From: Bacillota bacterium
Lineage (GTDB): Bacteria > Bacillota > Clostridia > Acetivibrionales > DTU013
Reading direction: 5' to 3'
Assembly: GCA_023409615.1 (NCBI GenBank)
Contig: JAEYRF010000030.1
Location: 1-11,811, forward strand
DNA: 11,811 nucleotides
This document shows, one piece after another, positions 1 through 6,045 of this stretch; position 1 is the stretch's first letter, and the number at the start of each line of letters is the position of its first letter. The position numbers and the translations under genes are program-made. A model generated the notes under the pieces. It searched no databases. It was given only the letters and a program-made list of their open reading frames with translations, and was not told the DNA's origin.

Positions 1-1066
1 GTTCTTCTTTAGCATCGGGTGATTGCGTGAAGATATAATCTTGCACCGTTCTATAGCCGAATACTATAAGAATCATTTTCTGTATATATTTATTAAAATC
101 CTGCAGAACCTCCAAATATTCCGAAATGCCCTTTATATAGGCCGGAATAATCCTGCGGAAATACTCATGCAAGTTTTCGGTTTCAGTATCATCGTAGATA
201 AGGCTTGCTATATCTTCACCTAAATATCCAAATCCGGCGCAGTCCCAATCAATCAGGCGTATTCTCCCGTCCGACAGGAATATATTTTCTATCCAGAAAT
301 CCCGGTGACACAACACAACAGGCAGACGCTTTAAAGAATTGAATATAGCATCTCTATTATCGTCAATATCAAAAAGCATTTGCTTCAAATATTCCGGGAT
401 GTCGCATCTCACGGAGCGAAGGCAGCCATATTCAAACGATTTGCCGCTATATAGCTGTATTTCGCCATTTTTGAGCATTTGCTTTAGGAATCCCGGCAAT
501 CGGCATTGATCGGAGATAAGAAATTCATATGAAAACGTCTGCGTATGCCATTGTTCATAATTTTTTCTGAGCGCGTCAGGTTCGCTCAAAAAATTCGTGT
601 TTCTTAACATTTCCTTCTGCTTGTAAATTTTGCCTTGAAAACGTCCTAACTCTGTTGCTGCAAGTTCGAGCGTTTCAATTTCTAACCTATCACCTGATAT
701 ACCGTCTATGTACTCAATCCATAAGTGTATTTCTTCATCGTTCATCTCCGCGTGATAATACTCAGGCCAACGTAACAAATCGGCGAAAACCTTCCCGAAG
801 TCTGAGGTGTATAAGTCGTATTCCCTGCGCCATGAATCCGGATCGCCGGGGCGTTCCCATTTCTTCTGGATTTTTAAAACAACTTTATAAGGCAATTTCT
901 TGCCTTCAATAGTTTCAGCCATGCCAGTAACAAGCCGCACATCGCCCAGTGTTCCCCCCTGTAGCTGTTTGGTCTGGCAGCTTGCGCGGATTATATCTAC
1001 ACTGAGCATTTTACTTAAAACATGCGAGAGCGTTTCAGATTTAATTTGAATTTTTTCAGCATGCAT
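1..1066 (-). CDS. Aminoglycoside phosphotransferase (APH)-fold kinase, 3' end outside the window
   Basis: The frame opens with ATG at 1066, 8 nt behind a GGAGG ribosome site (1075-1079 on the plus strand), and stays open for 355 codons to the window edge, so only the C-terminus is missing. The APH/choline-kinase catalytic core is clear. The Brenner loop HRDFWIEN has H254, catalytic-base D256 and N261. The metal-binding IDWD motif follows at D273/D275. A lysine near residue 65 (VVLKIQ) and E82 fit the nucleotide-binding Lys/Glu pair of the N-lobe. Enzymes of this fold transfer phosphate from ATP (or GTP) to a hydroxyl of a small molecule such as an aminoglycoside, macrolide, choline or sugar. 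The substrate cannot be read from the sequence, so a resistance role should not be assumed. It lies 64 bp after rsgA on the same strand and is probably co-transcribed with it. The family assignment is firm; the substrate is unknown. Confidence 0.88.
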   Translation of the reverse strand, partial: MHAEKIQIKSETLSHVLSKMLSVDIIRASCQTKQLQGGTLGDVRLVTGMAETIEGKKLPYKVVLKIQKKWERPGDPDSWRREYDLYTSDFGKVFADLLRWPEYYHAEMNDEEIHLWIEYIDGISGDRLEIETLELAATELGRFQGKIYKQKEMLRNTNFLSEPDALRKNYEQWHTQTFSYEFLISDQCRLPGFLKQMLKNGEIQLYSGKSFEYGCLRSVRCDIPEYLKQMLFDIDDNRDAIFNSLKRLPVVLCHRDFWIENIFLSDGRIRLIDWDCAGFGYLGEDIASLIYDDTETENLHEYFRRIIPAYIKGISEYLEVLQDFNKYIQKMILIVFGYRTVQDYIFTQSPDAKEE

Positions 1067-1093
1067 AAAATAAACCTCCATTTTTCTTCATTT

Positions 1094-1113
1094 ACTTGCT
1101 CCATTTAGCAAGT
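1094..1113 (-). other. Stem-loop in the rsgA to APH-kinase spacer
   Basis: ACTTGCT (1094-1100) and AGCAAGT (1107-1113) form a perfect 7-bp stem with a 6-nt loop. No T-run follows on either strand, so it is not a normal intrinsic terminator. In the rsgA transcript it would lie between the rsgA stop and the kinase ribosome site, where it could affect mRNA stability or processing. The function is unknown. Confidence 0.4.
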
Positions 1114-1130
1114 TATGTTCTGCACAGCTT

Positions 1131-2189
1131 TCAGGTAAAGCTCTCCTCGCAAGCTGTATGTCGGCAACCTGCTTTTTTATTCTGCTTTTGTAATTTCGCA
1201 ATGTCTTTATGCCACTGCTGTTTTTCATGCATATACCCCGCTTTATCGTCGGAAAATTTTGCTTCTTGTTTCAGCTGTAGATATCTCTCCCAGCGCTCAC
1301 GCGAAAGCTCGCCACCCACAATTGCCGCCCTGACTGCGCAGCCCGGCTCGGTCTGATGGCGACAGTCGCTGAACTTACACCTTCCAAGATATTTTTCCAC
1401 ATCGCCAAACGCTTCTTCAAGACCCTTGCTGACATCCCACATTCCAAGCTCACGCATTCCCGGCGTATCGATAATCATAACACCGCTATTAAGCATAATT
1501 AATTGGCGGTGAGTGGTAGTATGGCGGCCTTTTGAATCATCCTCACGGATTTCGTTTACCGTCATAATTTCTTCGCCAGCAAGTACATTGACAAGACTTG
1601 ACTTTCCTACACCCGACGAACCAAGAAAAACTATTGTTTTACGTGGTTTAAGATATTCAGAAAGTCTATCAATGCCATACCCTGTCCTTGCACTAACAGC
1701 ATAAACGCCGACATCAGCTGCTATCTTTACTACGGTCCGGACTTTTTCAGCAAAATCGTCCGCTAAATCTGCTTTAGTTAGCACAACAACGGGAATTGCA
1801 CCGCTTTGCCATGCTAGGGTGAGATAACGCTCAATTCTTTTAATATTGAAATCGCAGTTGAGCGATGCCATAATAAACACATAGTCAAAATTGGAAGCAA
1901 CAACTTGCTCTTTTACCGTTTTAACATAGCCAGCCGCATGGCCTGAGAAATCATTACGCGCAAACTTTGACTTGCGCTCTAATGTCTTTATTATTTGGCT
2001 GTCACCGCTGTGATTATATTGAATCAGCACAAAATCCCCGGCTGTGGGAAAGCTTTCGCTGCCTTCTCCGAAATATATGCTTGCTTTTAATCTTCCAAAA
2101 GTCTGACCGTATTCACAGATGATTTCATAACGCTCCTTATGCACCGCTGTAATACGTGCGGGAGTGCCACTCACATCTTCTGGTATCAT
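1131..2189 (-). CDS. rsgA: Ribosome small-subunit-dependent GTPase RsgA (YjeQ/YloQ)
   Basis: RsgA is a circularly permuted GTPase that acts in late maturation of the 30S ribosomal subunit in the cytoplasm. The permuted order is visible: G4 TKAD at residues 138-141 precedes G1 GSSGVGKS (190-197), a G2-like RHTTTH (222-227) and G3 DTPG (241-244). An N-terminal OB-fold region comes first, and the C-terminal zinc site has C271, C276, H278 and C284. The first usable start is ATG at 2189, but no ribosome site stands before it. The upstream codons in the same frame (2222 to 2190) read LNLADYGFIPT, which matches the usual RsgA N-terminus. No ATG, GTG or TTG precedes them before an in-frame TAA. The true start may be CTG at 2222, or a one-base deletion may separate the ATG at 2230 from the frame. 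It probably heads an operon with the downstream APH-like kinase. Confidence 0.95.
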   Translation of the reverse strand: MIPEDVSGTPARITAVHKERYEIICEYGQTFGRLKASIYFGEGSESFPTAGDFVLIQYNHSGDSQIIKTLERKSKFARNDFSGHAAGYVKTVKEQVVASNFDYVFIMASLNCDFNIKRIERYLTLAWQSGAIPVVVLTKADLADDFAEKVRTVVKIAADVGVYAVSARTGYGIDRLSEYLKPRKTIVFLGSSGVGKSSLVNVLAGEEIMTVNEIREDDSKGRHTTTHRQLIMLNSGVMIIDTPGMRELGMWDVSKGLEEAFGDVEKYLGRCKFSDCRHQTEPGCAVRAAIVGGELSRERWERYLQLKQEAKFSDDKAGYMHEKQQWHKDIAKLQKQNKKAGCRHTACEESFT

Positions 2190-2313
2190 TGTTGGAATAA
2201 ATCCGTAATCTGCTAAATTCAGCTTTCCATTATTATTTTATACATCTATTCGAATCCATCCTTTACTAATTTCCATTCTAAAATATTTGCTTCTGTAACC
2301 TGAAAAAGCATAT

Positions 2314-2343
2314 AAAAAACCCGCAGGTAACGACCACCTGCGG
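2314..2343 (-). terminator. Intrinsic terminator or attenuator just after a promoter, upstream of rsgA
   Basis: A perfect 8-bp GC-rich stem pairs CCGCAGGT with ACCTGCGG (arms 2321-2328 and 2336-2343, 7-nt loop). On the minus strand it is followed by G and six T residues (2319-2314), which is the textbook layout. No minus-strand gene lies to its right for several kilobases, and a strong minus-strand promoter ends at 2352. It therefore sits at the very 5' end of a leader transcript rather than after a gene. It may attenuate transcription toward rsgA or end a tiny RNA. Confidence 0.8.
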
Positions 2344-2351
2344 ACACTTTT

Positions 2352-2380
2352 ATTATATGAGCGATTCTAGAAATCGTCAA
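2352..2380 (-). promoter_or_regulatory. Near-consensus sigma-A promoter facing rsgA
   Basis: On the minus strand a TTGACG -35 box (2380-2375) and a TATAAT -10 box (2357-2352) are separated by exactly 17 bp. The predicted start is near 2345-2347, at the foot of the terminator hairpin. The spacer carries an imperfect palindrome, CGATT-N5-AATCG (2362-2376), which could be an operator. No other convincing minus-strand promoter was seen closer to rsgA. Confidence 0.7.
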
Positions 2381-2463
2381 CGGAGATTTTAGTTTATAGT
2401 TGTTTTATCCTCTATATGATCTAAGCTCAAAGTATTGGGTGGTGGAATTTGGTATACATTTAA

Positions 2464-2472
2464 TGCTATAAT
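2464..2472 (+). promoter_or_regulatory. Extended -10 promoter for the leader ORF and PEBP gene
   Basis: TGC followed directly by TATAAT (-10 at 2467-2472) is a perfect extended -10 element. No good -35 box is present, as is usual for this promoter class. The predicted start near 2479 gives a short 5' untranslated region before the leader ORF ribosome site at 2498-2503. Confidence 0.6.
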
Positions 2473-2510
2473 GGGTTAAAGTTTTATGGAGAATTTTAGG
2501 GAGAAATACT

Positions 2511-2588
2511 ATGTGTCAAAAAAAGCACCTCCAAGGCAAAGATACTCCCCTTAGACTTATTGGCAGAATTAGGGGAGTGTGGTTATGA
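2511..2588 (+). CDS. 25-residue leader peptide, translationally coupled to the PEBP gene
   Basis: ATG at 2511 stands 7 nt behind an AGGGAG ribosome site (2498-2503) and opens a 25-codon frame. The peptide starts MCQKKH, ends RIRGVWL and is strongly basic. Its TGA stop (2586-2588) overlaps the ATG of the PEBP gene (2585-2587) in an ATGA junction. Codons in its second half form the 5' arm of a hairpin that covers the PEBP ribosome site. This is the expected design for a coupling leader: ribosomes translating it open the hairpin and reinitiate on the next gene. I do not recognise the peptide as a family member. It could also be a functional microprotein. The evidence is the ribosome site, spacing, overlap and RNA structure. 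Confidence 0.6.
   Translation: MCQKKHLQGKDTPLRLIGRIRGVWL
2544..2578 (+). promoter_or_regulatory. Hairpin sequestering the PEBP ribosome-binding site
   Basis: ACTCCCCT (2544-2551) pairs perfectly with AGGGGAGT (2571-2578) across a 19-nt loop. A U-G pair and an A-U pair can extend the foot. The 3' arm contains the AGGGGAG ribosome site for the ATG at 2585, so the site is hidden unless the stem is opened. The 5' arm lies inside the leader ORF. Confidence 0.65.
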
Positions 2589-3145
2589 AAAAGATTTTAC
2601 TTATAATAGGAATCATTGGTGTATTAGTACTTGCTGCGATCCTAATAAAGACACTCAATACAGATCGGTTCAGTATGACTGAGAATCTAAAGGTGGAAAG
2701 CGATGCTTTTGAAAATGGCGGTAAGATTCCGATAAAGCATACCGGAAAGGGAGCTGATGTATCTCCTGCGTTGATGCTGGATGGTGTTTCCAGCGATGCC
2801 GTATCAATGGTCGTAATTATGGATGACTTGGATTTTCCCCTTGGCACATATAATCACTGGGTTATGTGGAATATACCGTCTAGCTTTAGTGTAATACCCG
2901 AGGCTGTTCCAAAGGAACCGATAGTCTCATCACTGGGAAATGCCATACAAGGCAAGAGTAATTACGGTGGTAAACATTATTACAGAGGGCCCTTACCACC
3001 TTTTGGATCACACACATATGTTTTCAAGGTTTTTGTGCTGGACACCATGCTTGAGTTGGATAGTGACGCAGGAAAGCCCCAGGTAATGAAGGCAATGGAC
3101 GGACACATACTTCAGTACGGGACACTCACCGGTGAATTTGGATAA
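2585..3145 (+). CDS. Membrane-anchored PEBP (YbhB/YbcL-type) family protein
   Basis: This 186-residue protein begins with a hydrophobic segment (about residues 4-22) after two lysines. It has no lipobox cysteine, so it is probably a signal anchor that places the domain outside the membrane. The rest is a complete phosphatidylethanolamine-binding-protein fold. It has the anion-pocket signature DDLDFP (80-85) with HW at 91-92, the GPLPPFGSHTY segment (135-145) and the C-terminal GxLTGE stretch. Bacterial PEBPs bind small anionic ligands, but their physiological role is poorly defined. The ATG at 2585 is preferred over the in-frame GTG at 2579, because AGGGGAG is 7 nt from the ATG and only 1 nt from the GTG. 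Expression should depend on the upstream leader ORF, since the ribosome site lies in a hairpin. Confidence 0.9.
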   Translation: MKKILLIIGIIGVLVLAAILIKTLNTDRFSMTENLKVESDAFENGGKIPIKHTGKGADVSPALMLDGVSSDAVSMVVIMDDLDFPLGTYNHWVMWNIPSSFSVIPEAVPKEPIVSSLGNAIQGKSNYGGKHYYRGPLPPFGSHTYVFKVFVLDTMLELDSDAGKPQVMKAMDGHILQYGTLTGEFG

Positions 3146-3161
3146 TAATTACATTATTCGA

Positions 3162-3203
3162 CAGGTACTTTAATGTGCCTGAGTTAGTGTCCATCTTTTT
3201 TTT
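3162..3203 (+). terminator. Possible weak terminator after the PEBP gene
   Basis: CAGGTAC (3162-3168) can pair with GTGCCTG (3175-3181), with one G-U pair and a 6-nt loop, 16 nt after the PEBP stop. An eight-T run (3196-3203) follows, but 14 nt beyond the stem, which is too far for a standard intrinsic terminator. It may be degenerate, or the T-run may instead serve the promoter that overlaps it. Confidence 0.35.
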
Positions 3204-3230
3204 GCATCCAACGAAAAACTATTGTATTAT
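3202..3230 (+). promoter_or_regulatory. Candidate promoter for the MBOAT-DHHW operon
   Basis: TTGCAT (3202-3207) and TATTAT (3225-3230) are separated by exactly 17 bp. The -10 box matches 5 of 6 consensus bases; the -35 box is moderate. A start near 3237 gives a leader of about 110 nt before the MBOAT ATG, long enough to hold the stem-loops at 3267-3311. Confidence 0.5.
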
Positions 3231-3266
3231 ATGTGCAGATATGCCATGCTTAGAGCTTATGTTAAT

Positions 3267-3311
3267 GACAAGCTGAGATAGCTATTTATTAGCTGTCCAG
3301 GATTAGTTTTT
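3267..3311 (+). promoter_or_regulatory. Leader region with two competing stem-loops before the MBOAT gene
   Basis: GATAGCTA (3277-3284) pairs with TAGCTGTC (3290-3297), giving 8 bp with one G-U pair and a 5-nt loop. GACAAGCT (3267-3274) can pair with the same 3' arm through one bulged A. The two folds exclude each other. A five-T run (3307-3311) follows 9 nt later. The layout resembles an attenuator, but no known riboswitch class is recognised. Confidence 0.35.
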
Positions 3312-3350
3312 GTCGAGAAATTGTATGCGCACAGCAGGAGGAAAAACTGG

Positions 3351-4769
3351 ATGGTGTTTTCTAGTTTTATGTTTTTATTTGTGTTTTTACCTATATTATT
3401 CTTGGTTTACTTCGTTATTCCGGCTAAATACCGGGAAGCACGCAATGTCGTATTGCTGCTATTTAGCTTGATTTTCTATGCATATGGTGGAATTATGTTT
3501 CTTCCATTGATGATTATATCAATTATCATCAACTATTCTTTTGGATTATTAGTTTCGCCCAGGCTTAGTACTAACACGAGGAAACTGTCGCTGATCATTT
3601 CGGTTATATTGAATTTGGGCTTGCTTGGTTATTTTAAATATGCAGGCTTCTTTATAGAAAATCTAAACCAAATAGGACTACAGATTACAGCGCCAAACAT
3701 TGTGTTACCTATAGGAATTTCATTTTTTACATTTCAAGGTATGAGTTATGTTATTGATGTGTATAGAGGAGATGCTGCCCCTAAACGAAATATTGCACAT
3801 GTTGCTTTGTATATTTCGCTGTTTCCTCAATTGGTAGCCGGCCCCATTGTTCGATATACTACAATCGCAAATGAGATACATGTGAGAAATGAAAGTCTTG
3901 AAGCTTTTTCAAAAGGAGGTATACGCTTCTGCTTTGGATTTGCCAAGAAAATGATACTTGCAAATAGCTTAGGTGCTTTGGCAGACGCGGTATTTGCAGT
4001 ATCAGTTCCCGACCTGACAGTAAGCCTTTCCTGGTTGGGCGCTATTGCATATATGGGGCAAATCTATTTTGACTTTTCAGCATATTCAGATATGGCAATT
4101 GGATTAGGTCATATGTTTGGATTTAACTTTTTGGAGAATTTTAATTATCCGTACATTTCGATAACAATCACTGAATTCTGGCGCCGTTGGCATATTAGTC
4201 TTTCCACATGGTTTCGTGACTATGTCTATATCCCTTTAGGCGGAAGTAAATGCAGCAAAAGAAGACTAGTCTTTAACATTTTAGTTGTTTGGGCTCTGAC
4301 TGGCTTTTGGCATGGCGCAGCATGGAATTTTCTTGTGTGGGGGCTATATTATGCCATTATTTTACTTGGTGAAAAATTTATATGGAAACGTTTTGCCGAC
4401 AATGGATCTACATTTTTACGTCGAATTTACGTTTTGCTCGTGATTATTATAGGCTGGGTATTTTTCCGCTCAGACTCATTAACATATTGCATAGGTATGA
4501 TAAAGACAATGTTTGGCGGCGCTGTATTTTTGGATGGACGAACTGAATACTATCTTAAAATGTATGGCTTGGTACTACTTGTATCGATTATAGCATCATT
4601 GCCAATCAAGATTTGGTTAAGAGACTTTTTAGACAAACGAAGAGGCAATTGGCTGTTTAGTTTCATACAGACATGGGCTCCCGGCTGTATAGCGCTTACA
4701 TTGCTGGTTTTCTCCTATATTAAGCTCTTAAGCTCCACGTTTAACCCATTTATCTACTTCAGATTTTAG
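3351..4769 (+). CDS. MBOAT-family membrane O-acyltransferase (AlgI/DltB/PatA-like)
   Basis: This 472-residue polytopic membrane protein has about ten or more hydrophobic segments, typical of the AlgI/DltB branch. Signature motifs include FPQLVAGPI (158-166), WRRWHISLSTWFRDYVYIPL (277-296) and GFWHGAAWNF, whose H321 is the invariant MBOAT histidine in the tunnel active site. Such proteins move an acyl (usually acetyl) group from an intracellular donor across the membrane for O-acylation of an envelope or exported polysaccharide. ATG at 3351 is chosen because AGGAGG (3336-3341) stands 9 nt before it; an in-frame TTG at 3321 lies upstream of that site. The stop overlaps the ribosome site of the next gene, a DHHW protein, so the two are surely co-transcribed. 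No dltA or dltC is adjacent, which argues against teichoic-acid D-alanylation. The polymer modified is unknown. Confidence 0.93.
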   Translation: MVFSSFMFLFVFLPILFLVYFVIPAKYREARNVVLLLFSLIFYAYGGIMFLPLMIISIIINYSFGLLVSPRLSTNTRKLSLIISVILNLGLLGYFKYAGFFIENLNQIGLQITAPNIVLPIGISFFTFQGMSYVIDVYRGDAAPKRNIAHVALYISLFPQLVAGPIVRYTTIANEIHVRNESLEAFSKGGIRFCFGFAKKMILANSLGALADAVFAVSVPDLTVSLSWLGAIAYMGQIYFDFSAYSDMAIGLGHMFGFNFLENFNYPYISITITEFWRRWHISLSTWFRDYVYIPLGGSKCSKRRLVFNILVVWALTGFWHGAAWNFLVWGLYYAIILLGEKFIWKRFADNGSTFLRRIYVLLVIIIGWVFFRSDSLTYCIGMIKTMFGGAVFLDGRTEYYLKMYGLVLLVSIIASLPIKIWLRDFLDKRRGNWLFSFIQTWAPGCIALTLLVFSYIKLLSSTFNPFIYFRF

Positions 4770-4781
4770 GAGGCATACACA

Positions 4782-5966
4782 TTGAAAACTGTTTCACATT
4801 TGTTTTTTACAATTGGTGTTATGGGAATTATACTAACAGTATCGCTTGTTACATTTAGTAAAAATAATCTTTCAGCCTCATTTTTTGAAAATCGAGTTCT
4901 TGAAGAAGCACCTGAGTTCAGCCAGGATAGACTTATCAGCGGCAAATATTTCGAGGGATGGGAGAATTGGCTCACAGACCACGCAGCAGGACGGGATACA
5001 CTGCTGAAGATCAATACCTGGCTGGAATTGAACCTGTTACATAAGCCGGTTGTAAATAATGTTGTTGTCCAGGACAAGGTGTTGCTAGGATTTAATCAAT
5101 ACGGCAGATGGGACTTATCTTTCCTTGAGGAGAATTCAATAAATACTGCAAAGGATTTAAAGGATTTTTCGGACTATATCGAAACAATGGGTGGCAAATT
5201 TTATTATGTAGGAATACCTGAACAATATTCTTATTTTACAAATTTGTATCCGGATTATATGGAGAGTAGAGAGTGGGTTCTGGAGCCCATGCATAATTAC
5301 TTCACGCAGGCAATGCGGAAGTATAGTGTTAAATACATAAATATGCGTGAAGTGTATGACACATTGAATAGACCTATGGAATACTATTCCCTTACAGATC
5401 ATCACTACTCTTTTTATGGCGCTTTGGCCGCATATAAAGCCTTACTCAATACAATTAACGAAGACAACGATATGAACTTAAAGATTATGACAGATGATGA
5501 TATGGAAATCAAAGAGCTACCCAATCCTTATCTCGGTTCCCGTAACCGTAAGCTATATGGACTGCGGCATATGGGAGAGCATGCCGCCTATGCTGTTCTC
5601 AATGATCCGATCCCCTTTTCGCGTTGGGATAATGGTGTGCAAACTAATGCGCCTGTATTTAAACTACCAAACAATGATAATAAGGTAGTTGACCATAGTA
5701 TCTATATGGGAGAGGATTATGCAGAAACTATCATATGCACAAATCGTGAACAGCTGCCAAGTGCCCTTATATTTGGTGATTCATTCACTAATGCGATGGA
5801 AACCCTACTCTACACTGCGTTTAATGAAACACGCAGTATTGACATGAGACACTATACCGCAAAAACGCTCCGTGAATACGTCGCTGATTACCAACCTGAT
5901 ATAGTAATTTGCATCCGGGATGATACAGCGTTCTTTCTAGAAACAGGTAACGGAAATTTAGAGTGA
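4782..5966 (+). CDS. DHHW family protein, AlgJ/AlgX-like SGNH-type acetyltransferase partner of the MBOAT protein
   Basis: This 394-residue protein has an N-terminal membrane anchor (about residues 5-25) and an extracytoplasmic domain. The DHHW-family hallmark LTDHHYSFYG (204-213) supplies D206 and H208, and FGDSF (331-335) supplies the candidate nucleophile S334. Together these form the Ser-His-Asp set known from AlgJ and AlgX. In alginate systems such proteins take the acetyl group delivered by AlgI and place it on the polysaccharide outside the cell. The start is a TTG at 4782, 8 nt after AGGAGG (4768-4773) and 12 nt after the MBOAT stop. An Asn/Asp-rich stretch near residues 226-245 may be a surface loop. 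The assignment to the O-acetylation pathway is supported by both motifs and pairing; activity on a particular glycan is inference. Confidence 0.88.
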   Translation: MKTVSHLFFTIGVMGIILTVSLVTFSKNNLSASFFENRVLEEAPEFSQDRLISGKYFEGWENWLTDHAAGRDTLLKINTWLELNLLHKPVVNNVVVQDKVLLGFNQYGRWDLSFLEENSINTAKDLKDFSDYIETMGGKFYYVGIPEQYSYFTNLYPDYMESREWVLEPMHNYFTQAMRKYSVKYINMREVYDTLNRPMEYYSLTDHHYSFYGALAAYKALLNTINEDNDMNLKIMTDDDMEIKELPNPYLGSRNRKLYGLRHMGEHAAYAVLNDPIPFSRWDNGVQTNAPVFKLPNNDNKVVDHSIYMGEDYAETIICTNREQLPSALIFGDSFTNAMETLLYTAFNETRSIDMRHYTAKTLREYVADYQPDIVICIRDDTAFFLETGNGNLE

Positions 5967-5995
5967 ATTTGGTAGCTTTTAATGGGCATATGTGT

Positions 5996-6022
5996 CATAA
6001 TAGGAAAAGTATAATTATTATG
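5996..6022 (+). promoter_or_regulatory. A+T-rich inverted repeat upstream of the zinc-ribbon gene
   Basis: CATAATA (5996-6002) and TATTATG (6016-6022) form a perfect 7-bp inverted repeat around a TATAAT (6010-6015), ending 24 nt before the gene start. It could be an operator over a -10 box, but no good -35 box is visible and A+T-rich repeats arise by chance. Confidence 0.3.
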
Positions 6023-6045
6023 CGAGTATCTATTGGAGGTATGTT

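Noticed and set aside
655..912. Plus-strand open frame of 85 codons inside the APH-kinase gene
   Set aside because: It is antisense to a well-supported kinase with intact motifs and has no coding features of its own.
2321..2360. The CCGCAGGT hairpin as a plus-strand terminator
   Set aside because: On the plus strand the stem is followed by ACACTTTTATT without an adjacent T-tract and no plus-strand gene precedes it; the minus-strand reading with G and six T is much better.
2579..2584. GTG at 2579 as start of the PEBP gene
   Set aside because: It is only 1 nt from the AGGGGAG ribosome site, whereas ATG at 2585 has proper 7-nt spacing and the ATGA overlap with the leader.
3321..3350. TTG at 3321 as start of the MBOAT gene
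   Set aside because: It lies upstream of the AGGAGG ribosome site that serves ATG at 3351, and would add a charged segment before the first membrane helix.
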